Shown piece after piece: positions 32,830-45,635 of a stretch of DNA of 64,000 nucleotides. The DNA is from Mytilus edulis (taxonomy: Eukaryota > Mollusca > Bivalvia > Mytilida > Mytilidae): contig NC_092344.1 of NCBI RefSeq assembly GCF_963676685.1, positions 40,740,589 to 40,804,588 on the forward strand. Reading direction: 5' to 3'. The stretch's first letter is position 1. Every line of letters begins with the position of its first letter. The translations under genes and the position numbers were made by a program. Below the pieces are notes generated by a model. The model worked only from the letters and a program-made list of their open reading frames with translations, was not told the origin of the DNA and made no database searches.

Positions 32830-34430
32830 TTTTATGCCCCCACCTACAATAGTAGATAGGCATTATGTTTTCTGGTCTGTGGGTCCGTTCGTTCGTTTGT
32901 CCCGCTTTAGGTTAAAGTTTTTGGTCAAGGTAGTTTTTGATGAAGCTGAAGTCCAATCAACTCGAAACTTAGTACACATGTTCATTATGATATGATCTTT
33001 CTAATTTTAAAGCAAAATTAGACTTTTGACCCCAATTTCACGGTCCATTGAACATAGAAAATGGAAGTGGGAGTTTCAGGTTAAAGTTTTTGGTCAAAGT
33101 AGTTTTTGATGAAGCTGAATTCCAATCAACTTGAAACTTACTACACTTGTTGCATATGATATGATCTTTCTAATTTCAAAACTCATAACTGCTCCAAAAG
33201 TAATCTGATAGAATTTCAAGCATTTTAAGCCAATATTATCAACATCTACTAATGAGTCTTAATATGTCTACATATCTAAAAAGTCATAGTATTCAAAAGG
33301 TAATGCAAAATTATTCCTTTTCATTTTTTTTGTTATATGGATACACATTTGAGTGATACATGTACCAATACAATATTTGTTGTGGTATGAAAGTGCAGTA
33401 ATTAGCATTTACTGTAACTATGTTAATTCACACAAATTGAAAAATAAACAAATGAATGGACCAGATGCTCCGCAGAGCCCAGCTTTATACGACTGCAGAG
33501 GTCGAAGCCTGAACAGTTGGGGCTAGTATTGACACAACATTCAAGCTGGAAACAGCTCTGAGTTTGAATTGTGATTAAATAGATGACACAGCTTAGGTTT
33601 CTGACACAGAATGAATGTGGTCTAATGAACTTAAATATTTGTTTTGCTTTTGTGTTAGGAGCAATTCACTATGCTGCTGAATATTAATCCTTTCAAACAA
33701 AAATATCTAAAGAAATTTTCTTTTTAATTTCTGAAATGAGAAACATTTAGAGGAGACAAACTTCAGTTAAGAGATCAGAAACTAAAAAAATGTATAATTT
33801 TTCCATTTGTAAAAGGGCATACCCTAGAAAGTGCTTGCAATCACTGAATGGTTATTAATGACTGCTTTAATATATCAGTTGGTAATAAAGTGAATATTGC
33901 ATTGTATATTGTATAATTGATTTAAGTTGACTGAACAAAGAAAGATAACTCCAATTTTCAAAGAAGATTTCATAAAGCATTGGTATTAGGTAATTCAAGA
34001 ACCATTCTGGACAAACTCCAATTAAGGGTCTTGAATTTACAAAAATGTTTGTTTTTGGTCCGTAATTATTAGACTGTTTGTCCCATAACCCACACAATAT
34101 ATCCGAACCTTCTACTTATGGTATTAAACATTGTGGTACAATTTCAGAACAATTGAAATACTTATACACAACTTTTTAAACCGACACTAGATTAAAGCTT
34201 GTTTTGGGCACCTTTGTACCCCTTATTCCTAAACCTTAGGGACCATAACCCCCAAAATCAATCCCAAGCTTCCTTTTGTGGTTGTAAACGTTGTGTTATA
34301 ATTTTGTTGATTTCTGTTGACTTATAATAAAGTTATTATCCAGAAACCATCTTTCGGACAGGATACCAATTTACGACCCCAATTTTTTGTGGTTGTATAA
34401 AAATGTTGAACATGTGCAATGAAGTATAGT
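32830..34430 (+). repeat. Bivalve interspersed repeats, tandemly arranged
   Basis: At 32830-33180 the block GGTTAAAGTTTTTGGTCAA...GATGAAGCTGAA occurs twice. From 33455 to about 34430 there is the family with AGATGCTCCGCAGAGCCCAG and repeated 'TTTTGGGCACC...CCCCAAAATCAATCCCAAGC' type blocks. Both are common in mussels as I remember them. No frame is credible. Confidence 0.7.
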
Positions 34431-34445
34431 TTTAGAAATCGATTA

Positions 34446-34730
34446 GGGAGCTACCATTTGATTTTTATGGGGGGGGGGGTAGGATGAAAAATTTTGTCCT
34501 GCCTTTTTTTTTAGTTGTAATCTCTGTCCTGCCTTTTTATTTTTCAGTCTATTCGGTCCTGCCTCTTTTTTTCTTAGCTTATCCTGACTTTTTTACAACA
34601 ATTGTCATCCTGCCTTTTTTTTTTTTGCCAAGTTACTCATCCTGCCTTTTTTTTTTTACTCAAAATCCTGTCCTGCCTTTTTTTCAAATTTCATCCTAGC
34701 TCCCCCCATAAAAATCAAATGGTAACTCCC
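34446..34730. mobile_element. 285-bp foldback MITE, PIF/Harbinger-like
   Basis: The ends GGGAGCTACCATTTGATTTT and the complement of ...AAAATCAAATGGTAACTCCC form TIRs of about 45 bp. TTA flanks both sides (34443-34445 and 34731-34733). A 3-bp TWA duplication is the known PIF/Harbinger signature. The interior is made of TCCTGCCTTTTTTT-like units. No transposase. Confidence 0.8.
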
Positions 34731-34733
34731 TTA

Positions 34734-36800
34734 GACTGGATAGGCCTTATAATTTTTTTCCCTCCTAATTGAAGGACCGTTTACTTTCAGGGCCGAGTCA
34801 TCAGCAGGCAATACAGATGTATTAAAACAACCTAGCATCATATTGCTAGTAGTGGGAGTAGCATTGTCCGGTAAATTTGTTCCCACTTTTTTTTATAAAA
34901 TGTATGGTTCAAATCAAAATAGAATGCTTTTATCTCCTGAATACTTACATTGTACATAGAGATGATACTACTTTGACAAATCCTTGTCCATTAGAGTTGT
35001 CTGTCAAATCTTAATTTCACAAAGAATGAATTGCATAACAATGAACTGAGCTCAAAGCAAAGTACTTTAATAATACACTTAGACAAAGAGCTAAATCCAG
35101 TGATATACTTTGTACTACAGGTCCTTCATGACCATCCATCCACCCAAACCATATCTCAATAACATTCCATACTACATGATTGGATGCAGAAGTCCTGAAA
35201 AAGACATGACTTTTTTTATCTTGTTTTAAGTATATATGCACAGGTTAAACCTTTATTGTGGATATAATCATTCAGTATCTAGCAACTATCAATTTGCTTC
35301 ATGCACATATTGATATAGGTTGATTGCTCCTCTGTTGGAAATTAGAACACACCTCCATCTAATTTTAGTCAACTGACGAAGAAAAATTCAAAACTATATA
35401 AAATGTTATCTAAGACTTGTCAGTGTCTATTTCCTTTGCCACTGAATAAGATTCCATATTTACAACCAATGAAAATCAAATATCCCTCTAATAGACTTAG
35501 CATTGAAATCGTTTTCTAAAATGGTAGTTATGTGGAACCTAGAACTAAAAAAATTGAAACAATATATCTTAAATATTTCAAATGCATGTACATTTAATAA
35601 TTCTCCAAAATTCACTTTATTTTTCCTTTTTTGGTTTTCTGTTGGAGACTGTATATTGACCTCTATGTAGCCTTTTCAACTTATAAAAGGGGGGATACAT
35701 TTCCATAGAATTAAACTTTTCTGAAAGAATTGATTCCATTTATTTTCAATAAACAATAAATATTGAAGTCTATAACAGGCATCTAGGAACAGGCTCAACA
35801 TTATTTCTAAACATGTATTAATATATACCAAAATGTGGACAAACCTACATTAAATATTCTACTTCAACGACTTTAATTAGTGGAGTAGATCAAATTTAAA
35901 AGTCACAATGGTTAAAAACTCCAATGGCAGTCTTTCCTGCTAAAATCTTGATGTGTAGAATGTGATATACCATTTTTGGGTCTATATACTGTCCTTTAAA
36001 TTTAGGTCATTTTGACACGGCAAAATATGAAAAAAAATGTAAACTATGGTCTGGAAAGCACACAGTTTGTGATATTTTAAGGTATCTTTACTAAGAAAAC
36101 CTGCAAATCTCAGTGGCAGATCCAGAACTTTTCAAAAAGGTGTGGGGGCTCTGATGGACCAGAGGGTTGCCCACTCCCATCAAGCTTCAATGATTTCTTA
36201 CATACATGTCATAAGCTAAATTTCCCCCACCCCCTTGGTCTGTCTATGCATCTGTTTATCGTTCTGCGAAATAGTACTAATACTAATTTTTCCCCTCCCT
36301 TACCTGGCCCTAGACAGTTGCTTACCTTTGTAAACATTTTATAATTATAGTCAGGTATATATTGATTGAGAGTAACTTACATAGTAGTTAATGGGACTCT
36401 TTTTCACACGGTTCTGTGAAATATAATACGGTAAATATATACCCGTACATACTATCCGCATAACACAGAAATCTGATAGATTTTCACTCCTCTGGGAAAA
36501 ATCAACCTGTGAAATGAAATACCATGCCTGGAAAAAAATTACCGGGACAAATTATCCTCAGGATAAAATATCACAGAGGACGAAATAAACCGTTACATTA
36601 CATGAGAAGCCGGTTTGGTTACAAATAATTATGTCACGTGAAGGCGCACTGACGTCACAATTTGCATTAATTTTGCAATACACTACAGTTCACTCATACA
36701 GAACCCATTATCATGCAAACATGCAACGTGAATGTGATTGGTTATCAAATAATACAGAATTTATGCACGTACAGTTAATATAGAAGAAATTAGTTCATCA
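34734..36800. other. Gene-poor intergenic stretch
   Basis: Apart from the candidate exon at 35119-35194 and a repeat fragment at 36112-36250 I see no supported feature. Sequence is AT-rich with short homopolymers. Confidence 0.5.
35119..35194 (-). CDS. Possible internal exon, gene unknown
   Basis: Minus strand, between acceptor TTTTTCAG and donor CCT|GTAGTA. Only one phase is open and it reads TSASNHVVWNVIEIWFGWMD followed by GHEGP. The composition (Trp, Gly, His) looks protein-like, but no partner exon was found nearby. Treat as tentative. Confidence 0.28.
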
Positions 36801-36804
36801 AATG
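36615..36804. repeat. Duplicated about 190-bp segment, copy 1
   Basis: Shares GCGCACTGAC, CATGCAAACATGCAACGTGA and ATGTGATTGGTTATCA with 37765-37935, in the same orientation. Noncoding; a family of unknown type. Confidence 0.75.
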
Positions 36805-36806
36805 TG

Positions 36807-36880
36807 AGTTCGTGATCTTGTGGTTAAGACCGATGGCTACAGTGCTGAAAGTCCTGAGTTAGATTCTCACTTGGGGTGCT
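36807..36880 (+). repeat. tRNA-like sequence (SINE head or tRNA pseudogene)
   Basis: GTTCGTGATCTTGTGGTTAA resembles a Pol III A box, and GAGTTAGATTCTC at about 36856 resembles a degenerate B box, at tRNA-like spacing over 74 bases. The arms do not all pair, so it is not a working tRNA. I expect a tRNA-derived SINE head. Confidence 0.5.
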
Positions 36881-37320
36881 AAAAATATCAGTACATCAGA
36901 AGGGTAATTTTCACCCTCTCACACACATCTTTGTTAATGTTCCGGGATTGTTGAAAACTTGCATATTCATCAATATTTGATTTTGTGGTTTTAATAATCC
37001 AGACAGACAAATAGCAATAAGGTGTTTAGGAAAACATGACCTAAAACCTCCTTCATATATGACAAAAATACATGGGAACTCATATTGAATGGTCAAATGT
37101 GTTCAATATGAAAATTGAAATTAAGATGGTAAAATCAAATATTAGCCGTTACTGTAAATGGACTTAAAGTATGACTTTTCAGCAAATTTAAAGGGAAATG
37201 ACACGGAAGGGGCCAAATAGTGTTCAAGGGGAGCAAATGCTATTTAAATTAGTATGCAGGTTTTAAATATAGAGGGAAGTTGAGTCATCTTTTTGGGTGA
37301 AGTTAAATACTGACTAGTGT

Positions 37321-37590
37321 GTGGTTCTCATTGGGTCTAAGCGTAACCAATATTGACAATTTTTCGCAAGCGTGAAACGTGAAAGTCAAATTATTGTGTC
37401 ATGAAAACGGGAAATGAGGTCTGTCGTGAAAACGGGAAATGGGGTTCTGCAGGACCCCGGAAATGACAAAAAAATGAAAATTGCTCATGTACATAGTGTA
37501 AGCGGGATATGGGAATCTGACAAAACAGTAAGTGGGATCTGGGATCAGATCACCCCCCCCCCCCCCCCCCCCCAATGAGACCCCCTTATG
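37321..37590. mobile_element. MITE-like repeat with GGTTCTCATTGGG ends
   Basis: Starts GTGGTTCTCATTGGG and ends at a long C run followed by CCAATGAGACCCCC, an inverted complement. The interior repeats GTGAAAACGGGAAATG. A similar end (GTGGGTCTCATTGGGG) lies at 50622, and related internal sequence near 53300-53450. Confidence 0.6.
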
Positions 37591-37764
37591 TAGATTTACC
37601 TTCTAATTCTATATAAAAAAAACACAACTAAGAACTACGTTTAATTCACTTTGACTACTGATATGCAAACCTAGAAATATTTCATAAAATAGTGATTGAA
37701 AGATTCATAACACTTTGAAAGGATAATTCAGACACGTGTTACGCGGGGAGCATGTTTTAAATTT

Positions 37765-37935
37765 GTTTACAAATAATAATGTCACGTGATCGCGCACTGA
37801 CCTCAAGTTGCATCGCCCTTACAATTCACTAATACATGACCATTTTCATGCAAACATGCAACGTGAATGTGATTGGTTATCATATAATACAGAAATAATG
37901 CATGCACAGTTTAAGAAGAAATTAGTTCAATAAAT
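37765..37935. repeat. Duplicated about 190-bp segment, copy 2
   Basis: Partner of 36615-36804 with about 80% identity by eye, 1.15 kb downstream. Confidence 0.75.
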
Positions 37936-38260
37936 CGATGCGATTTTCACTTTTGACACGAATAGGTCGGGTTGACATTACTGTCATCGGAGATAATATT
38001 GAGATAAATGGGATAAAACGGACCGTCAAAAAGGTCTAGAGGAGCACATCAGTAGAACCTTAACATTAATAAGTAATACTTACCAAAATTTCTCTAATTA
38101 AAGAACTATATAACTGAAATTTCACAAAGATAACGGTAAACATTTTGTTGATGGTGATGATGCTATTATCGATCCGTTGAATTCAGGGTCAACGGAATTT
38201 TTTGCGTTGCGTTTAAATCATTGAGGCCATCTATTTTTATTGCGGGTTCCACATATATAA

Positions 38261-38648
38261 ATCGGAATTAAAGAAAAAATGGAATGTTGTTAGCAGAATC
38301 AAAACAGAAATGATGAACATTGCAACATTTTCAGCAAAATATAAATAGGATGGAGGATCTGTGTATTCACATTATTTGTAAAACTCTCCTTATTCATGTG
38401 AAGCGTGTGCTTTACATCGAGGCTTGCTATGCTTATCATTGACGCCACAGTACTTCAACCAATCAGACAATGTTTATTTTGGGCATTTGACTTTTTTTAA
38501 CTCAGATTTTGGAATATTTTAATCGAAATTATAGAAAAATGGAATGTTGTTAGTACATATAAAATAGAAAATGATGAATACTTTTAGCTAAAGATAATTT
38601 GGATGGGGGTTCTGTGTATTCACATTATTTGCACAACTCTCCTTACTG
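38261..38648. repeat. Two direct copies of a 130-bp segment
   Basis: 38261-38392 and 38521-38648 share AATGGAATGTTGTTAG, TCTGTGTATTCACATTATTT and ACTCTCCTTA. Between them is unrelated sequence. From 38,650 to 39,800 nothing is recognised. Confidence 0.7.
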
Positions 38649-40530
38649 ATGCCATATTTTGGAATTTCCGTGACCTAAATGGTTCGCGAAAATTAATATT
38701 TTTATATATAGTATAGTAAATAGTGACAATCTACAAGGTAATGAAATGTTAACACATGTTTAACAAAGATGTCAATTTTCTTTGAATAACATGGCAGGTA
38801 TCTTATTACACAAGACAGTTGTATTACCATTTACTTCTGCAGAATTTTGTGTCATTATTCTGTAAGAACATAGCGTGTAGAAACCCCAGACTGAGGAAGT
38901 TTTCTTAAAGATCCTCATCTGTTCATCTAATCTTAATATTTGCTATAAATATATTATATCAGTATATAACAGTCCATGTTTTGATTTACGCATGCACAGT
39001 TTTGTTTTAAGAAAGAGCAAAGCCTTTATTCAAATCGGTTTGTAAAACAAAAACACAATGTACAAATAGTTATTTTATTCCATGCTTGATAATTTAGCCA
39101 TAGATGCATATTTTTGTTATGATTTTTCATTTGCTTTGAACTACATGTAACTGTCAGTAAATGCAAGAACCAGATCTGTACTTAGTGTCTTTTTGTTTGG
39201 ATGTTCAAGTACCTGGCCACATTTCACTGTGTTGTTGTTAGATGCATTTTTATTTATATAAACTCATCATCTGATTTTAGCCGTTTGCAACTGTCAGTTC
39301 GTTCCAATAATGTCTGCTACACGTTAAGTGAAAGGTTCAAGTCCTGCTAGCATGTTTGACCCCGACACATTCTGTATGCATTGCTAACGCCGGCAGTGGT
39401 TCTCTATTCGTTTGAGCTTTTCCGGATTTCTTTTTGAAATTAAACAAAAAATCAAAAGCGGGCAACCGTTTTAAGACATCAAGTCACCACGAAATCAACA
39501 ATCGTCGCCGCAGCGAGTTCACAACTATAAGCCCTCGTCAAATACGTGTTTTCCTCGAGTTGGCGATCGGAGGTTTCACACACTGATTACTAAGAATTGA
39601 TTAACTTGTTCTGATCGTCGTAAGAAATTAAATCAGTTTGGAAGTATCCCTCTTGTGCACTGTATAAAAATATATGCAGCAGAATTTAAACCAAAAAGTG
39701 CTAATTGCAAATTTAAACAGAAAGTTGTGATGTACAATGGCAATGAATGGTAAACATAATAAATACTCTTTCAATTTGGAAGCAACCATCCTTCATTTTT
39801 TTCTTATCAATATATGGAGTTGGAGAGTTGTTTCATTGGCACTAATACCACATCTTTATATGAGGTTAAAAAAAGGGGTATGCCCCGAGTGCATACATTC
39901 TCACAGAATAATAAAACTAAATTGAAGGGAATTTGAAAATATAACTTTGTTTGAATCAAACCAAACAACGGTCATAAGCTTTATTCCAGTGAACCTTGAG
40001 ATATTCCGGCAAATTTCCTGGTCAGACCTTCAATTCCCCCGGTCAATAAGAACAGGAAGTTAATATTCGTTTTGTATCTGTATAAAATATTCGCAACTTG
40101 ACGTTAATTAGCAATCATCAATCACTCGTTTTTCTTTATACATTGAAAGAGATTTAGCAAATTCTTGTTGGTATTCTTATCATCATTCATTTTAACACAG
40201 TTTGTGGCGGCATACCTCAAGTGAGAGTGATTCTCATACTGGCTCTTCGAGTGTACTGTACGGAGAGAGGTATAAAAAATGTGTATAATTTACCATTCTT
40301 GACCTAAAATGGTTAACTTTTACAAATTGTGACTTGGATGAAGAGTTGTCTCATTGGCATTCATACCACATCTTCTTATATCTAAAATTGTTGTTTATGC
40401 GTACTGTACGTTTTACTATACTATCATACTATATTACCACTTGGGTCTGATGAATTTGCTTCCATTAATATGTCGTCAGATTTGTCTTGTTTATGTATAC
40501 TATAAACTATGTCTATATATTAGACCGTTG

Positions 40531-40712
40531 GTTTTCCCGTTTGAATGGTTTTACACTAGTAATTTTGGGGCCCTTTATAGCTTGTTGTTCAGTGTGAGCC
40601 AATGCTCCGTGTTGAAGGCCGTACATTGACCTATAATGGTTTATTTTTATTAATTGTTATTTGGACGGAGAGTTGTCTCATTGGCACTCACACCACATCT
40701 TCCTATATCTAT
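40531..40712 (+). repeat. Mussel interspersed repeat (same family as 29742-29945)
   Basis: Contains GACCGTTGGTTTTCCCGTTT and GAGTTGTCTCATTGGCACTC. Fragments of its end precede it at 39810-39860 and 40330-40380. Confidence 0.8.
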
Positions 40713-41219
40713 ATAATGTTGGTTTTTTTTTCCTCCAGCTTGTTGTTCAGTGTCATTTTAATTTGTTCTATTGTTCTATCGATATATATTGTATCATTGA
40801 TGATGGAATTATATAGATGGGAATTAAAATCTACGATTTGTTCATTTAATTAAATAACGCAAAGCGGCAACTTTGTATGCGTATTGGTTTGTTAGTTGTT
40901 AGATAGCATCTCGTATTACTCCGAAATAAAACATGTGTTGTCTGTAAAAGTTAATGTCTAGTGAATACTTGTATAGCTACTAAAGACGCCAAAAATATCA
41001 ACACTATTTTAAAGATGCTTTAAAACAGATAGTTGGCAACATAATCGTGAGATGGTTGTTCAACTTCCCAAAATCAGAATTATAATCCATCGGGCTCAGG
41101 CAAACCAACGAAAACTCTCCTATCCGATTAGAAATCCATGTAACCTTATATCTACATTTATTTGAAACGATGAACCCATTAGGTTACATTGATAATAAGA
41201 AAAAAAGCATTACATATAT

Positions 41220-44200
41220 TTATTGAGTAGCACAATGTAAGTATGTTGCAGCATCTTTCAATGCTTCGTCGGTATAGTAATGTAGGAGCCTGTTTTTCCA
41301 TACAGTCCATGTTGTGGCATCTACCAACTTAGGGATTGCTCTGTTGAGGAGAGTAATTGGTGTTCCAGATTTGTAGTGGTTTGCAACCCATCCTACTGCT
41401 GTTTTGATACCGTTGTTTTCAACGTCTAAAACACATTTGCATAGCTCTTTATGAGGTGGGTTAGCCTTTACGGTCTTCCAGGCACTGTTAAAAATCTGGA
41501 AAAAAAATTAATCTCAATACCTTTGTCTAAATAACTAAATTACATTTTTTGTAAAAACAAACAGGCAACAGTTTAGATAAGATAAGATATTTTTATTTCC
41601 AATTATGGGCCCCAAAGGGCATAAACATTACAACATCAATAATTTTTTTATAATACAATACAAACAATGAGCTAAAAAAAAAAAAAGTTAAACGAGAACT
41701 ATTTAAGTTCTTAAAGAATACGTAGATAAAGAATCTATAGTATGTTGGTTTTTTTTAATACAAATGCATTTTATTACAAGTGTGGTTGATATAGATAACA
41801 AACAAGCAGCCCAAAAAGAAAAAAAAAAAGAAAAATAGATATCCACATATGTATAGTACACAAAAAGTTGGATCAATTAAATATATAATAATTAGCCAAA
41901 AAGAAAGTAGAAATTAAACATGTCCATGACTCATCCTGTGTCAGCAGCAAATAGGAAAGCATTATGGTTTCCTAAAGGCAGCTGACACCAGGGGACGATA
42001 CCTTATGGGCCATAGGCATGTAAAATGTGTGTAAATGTCTCTTTCCTACCTGTATCAAAAGCAAACAAGGAAGCATCATAGGTAACTTGAATGCAGTTGA
42101 TACCAGGGGACGATGCCTCAAGGATATAAGAGAACATTTGAATAAATAATATATCTTAACAATTATTTTTTTTTTTAATCGGCTAGTATGTTTGTGATAT
42201 TCAGATGAATATAATTTTCTATGTCCAATCAAATGTATATACACACATAGATTTCCTTTAACTAATCTTCACTAAGGAAGATGTTTGTATATAAAATTAC
42301 ATATTATTTTAAGTAACTCAACATTTTCTACACTAAATAACCAGATAATTTTGCTTTGACTGTTCATATGATTAAAATAAGAATTATATTGTGCAATACT
42401 AGCTAACATACAATTTCTATCATCCTCAAATTTGTTACAATCAAATAGAAAATGAGCCTCATCTTCGACAGTATTGGAAGAACATTTATTACATATTCTG
42501 TTAATTCGGGGAATACCCTGATATCTACCTAATTCTATTTGTAATCTATGAGAAGATACACGTAATTTAGTAAAACTTCTTCTAAGTTCAAAATTCTTGA
42601 TCAATGTTAGATATTTTTCAAAACCAAAATTTGTTTTATATAAAAGGTAGGTTTTCAGTTTACTGTCTGAAAATTTATCTATTTGTTTTTTCCAACAGCT
42701 AATAAACAATATTGATAGCTTGGTTTGTATATATTTCTTAAATTTGTATAAGGATTCACAAAATGGAGCATTTATGGCATTTGTATAGTCAATACCAAGT
42801 ATTTTAAAAACAACATTTATTGAACCATACCATGATGTTATATTCATGTGATGAAGTGTCTTTGATTGTGTATGTGCCTCTTTTAATAGAGGAAAATTAT
42901 TACCTAAATTCTCTAATCTATACCAGTACAATAACATTCCTTTTATAATATTAAAATATATTGGAAATCTTCCAAGTTCAGATAACACTGCAGCATTTGT
43001 TGTTTTCTTGTGTACCCCAAGTATAAATTTACAAAATTTTATATGAAGTTTCTCACAGGGTAAACCTGAATATAATTTTTCAAAAGATATATCTTCCTTC
43101 TTACATTTAGAGGAAAGAGAATTAAACATCCCCCATATTTCGCTACCATATAATAAAATAGGTTTTACAGTGTGGTCAAAAACATGAATACTTGTTTTTA
43201 CATCAGGATTAAGTGATAAAAGATCTTTCCTTAATTTGAAATGAGCTTTCAGGGATTTTTTGTATAGTTCATTTTGAGCATAACTGAATGAACCAGATGA
43301 GCTTAAATATAAACCTAGGTATTTGTATTTTGAAACACATTCCAGATTTATATTCTGAAATGTGAATATCTGTTTTACATGTCTGCCTGCCTTGTTTAAG
43401 ATGTATGATAACAATGCGGTTTAACAGTGAGTCACACTTAATGAGGGCAACGTAGTATACCGGTGTTCAATAGTCATTTTAAATTGATTAAGCAAACACA
43501 AATCCGACCACAATCTTAACCGAGGGAAACGCATGAACTTTAAAACACAACAACAACGGAACAACAGAAACACTGAACTGCAATAAAAACAAACGCCAAC
43601 TAAACATTGAAAGAAAGGGCAACAATAATTCGATTACTTCTGTATTGGATATAAAAACGAAACACTTATGAACCACATCAACAAACAACAGGTTCCTGAC
43701 TTAATACAGGTGCAAACGAATGCAGCGGGTTTAAACCTTATAGATACCAGCCTTCACCCTTACCAGAAACAATACTGTAACATCACAACATAAAAAGACA
43801 CACTATAAAATATCAATTGAAATTGCTTAACTCAAGCAAAAGAAACACAAGTGAACATCAATGAACTTGTAAATTTGATATATAAAAAGTAAAATCACAA
43901 AAATACTGAACTTAGAGGAAAATCAATTCGGAAAGTCCATAATCACATGGCAAAATCAAATAACAAAACGCATCAAAAACGAATGGACAAGAACTGTCAT
44001 ATTCCTGACTTGGTACAGGCATTTTCAAATGTAGAAAATGGTGGATTGAACCTGGTTTATAGCGCTAACCCTCTCACTTTGATGACAGTCTCATCACATT
44101 CCGTTATTTTTACATTGATGCATTAACTAAACAGGTACAATAAATAAAATAGTCAAAAAATGGGTACATCAGTCATATATGACACAATTTAAGTACAAAG

Positions 44201-45057
44201 TCAATAAAATAAGGGATCATTAATATATGAAGGAAACAGTAGTATACAGCTGTGAAAGGTTAAAAAATTACAGAATGTAAACCATAACCTTGAACAATTC
44301 ACCTTGCCGCATATCCAAAATAATTTAATGAAAAACGGCTATTGATCTTTATTTGAAGCACTCAAAACAACACATTGTCATACAAGTAGAAGTTATTAAA
44401 GTTTAATAAACTATTGAATCTTAAAGTGTAAAATAAAGTGGTTTAGGATAATTAATCAAGAAAGATTTATACAATTGGACGTTCAAAAACCAATAAATCA
44501 TGACGGTATATTTGATATGCATTTTTGATGCACAGTAAAATTGTTTATTACACACATTACATTACTATTGTAATATTATTTCGAAAGAATATTCATTAAT
44601 TCTCTATCAATAGGGACGTTTATTTTCATGAAAAATTCTGAAATTTAACAAACACTACCTTCATCCATAAATCCCACATGTGGAAGCTATGTGCAACTCT
44701 CTCCAGTCCTGACCAGTTTGGTCCAAGTCCGTCATTGTGTGAACCCAAGTTCGAAAGAATGTTATCGAGAACGTTCATCGAGTCAGTTTCAAAGTCCTGC
44801 CCGATTGGATTTGATGGTGCATTGGATAGAACTTTATTTGGTTGTCTCAAGTCATGGTTCACAGTTGGAATATGGTTTACTGAGGTAGCCTGTGGATGGA
44901 AGATCCTTAGCCCTTCAACCGTCAGGGAATGAATAGCATGCGCAATGGTTTCGTTGAAATTTTTAGATAATCCCGAAATAGGAAATATATCCTTACAGAA
45001 TTGAGATGGGGCAGCAGTTGCTACACCCACTATTAACACAGCCAAAAACACTCTCAT
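41220..45057 (-). CDS. Secreted protein gene, two coding exons, function unknown
   Basis: Exon 1 is 44659-45057 and exon 2 is 41220-41495, both phase 0, joined across a 3.16-kb intron with donor AAG|GTAGTG and acceptor TTTTTTTCCAG. The product is 224 residues. It starts with a clear signal peptide (MRVFLAVLIVGVATAAPSQF, cleavage probably after AAP or nearby), so it should be secreted. Two N-glycosylation motifs (NET, NWS) and scattered Cys are present. The C-terminal exon is helical and Trp/Leu-rich (WKTVKANPPHKELCKC, WTVWKNRLLHYY). A TATATAAG box lies about 75 bases upstream of ATG, and AATAAA overlaps the TAA stop. I know no named family for it. Intact frames, signal peptide and matched splice phases argue for a live gene. 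Confidence 0.8.
41583..43430 (-). mobile_element. Jockey/CR1-like LINE 3' fragment in the intron
   Basis: Lies in the same orientation as the host gene. The 3' end near 41583-41650 on the minus strand reads GCCCTTTGGGGCCCATAATT then GGAAATAAAAATATC, a typical LINE tail. Two loosely repeated blocks (CCAGGGGACGATACC-like, 41980-42125) lie in its 3' untranslated part. It is truncated at the 5' side near 43,420. Confidence 0.78.
42272..43414 (-). pseudogene. LINE ORF2 C-terminal half (380 codons, no stop)
   Basis: Begins inside the RT thumb region (KYKYLGLYLSSSGSFSYAQN) and continues with KPILLYGSEIWGMF. It ends with a Cys/His knuckle, CNKCSSNTVEDEAHFLFDC (C-x2-C-x8-H-x4-C). This is the usual tail of jockey-superfamily ORF2 proteins. 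Endonuclease and RT catalytic core are missing, so it cannot move by itself. The long open frame indicates a young insertion. Confidence 0.85.
43435..44150. repeat. Two mussel interspersed repeats in the intron
   Basis: 43435-43790 has AACCGAGGGAAACGCATGAA and GTTCCTGACTTAATACAGG; fragments of this family occur at 47430-47530 and 57745-57870. 43870-44150 belongs to the AATACTGAACTTAGAGGAAA family also seen at 52790 and 56535. Both are noncoding. Confidence 0.75.
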
Positions 45058-45129
45058 TGTTTCTATGAATAGTATTGTGTGTTCAATATGTTAAAGTGAA
45101 TAACACGTCAGTTGTTTACCATTAATTTA

Positions 45130-45137
45130 CTTATATA
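45130..45137 (-). promoter_or_regulatory. TATA box of the secreted-protein gene
   Basis: TATATAAG on the minus strand, 73-80 bases upstream of the start codon at 45057. A start of transcription about 30 bases downstream would give a 5' leader of roughly 45 bases. Confidence 0.55.
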
Positions 45138-45635
45138 CTAAGTTGCTATCTGAATTGTCATTGAAAGACAGGTGTGCTCTATTTAAAGTTTATCATAATC
45201 ACGGTATCAGACACTGGAAAGGGCATGCTTCGATATATCTGATTACCGACATTTGGTGTGTGCCTTTATCTTACTTAATATATAGATATTTTTATAAAGT
45301 GGATTGTGAATGTATGGTTAGATCAAAATAAATAAGAATGGAGTTTCGATGTAGAGAAAAATATTTACTAGTAGGTGCATGCACCTAAATATATATTTTT
45401 TTTAGTCTTATAGAAAGATATGCATAACATATTTAGACGTATACCATTGTATAGAGTAAATTTTAGGACATTTTAAGTTGGGTTTTTTTTCTTTACATTA
45501 TTAACATGTTTCATCGTTAACATGGTTAAGATTGACATTTTATAGACAATATTGATAAAACACCTAGAATCGGTACAAAAAGAATAAACGGGCGACAGTC
45601 GACTATTTACACTACAGCAGCAATAAATAACCTTT

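Noticed and set aside
34770..34806. CTGATGA ... GAAA on the minus strand as a further hammerhead
   Set aside because: The bases between the two motifs cannot form stem II and no complementary stem I strands flank it; chance match.
36807..36880. Functional tRNA gene
   Set aside because: A- and B-box-like motifs are degenerate and the cloverleaf does not close; kept only as a tRNA-derived repeat.
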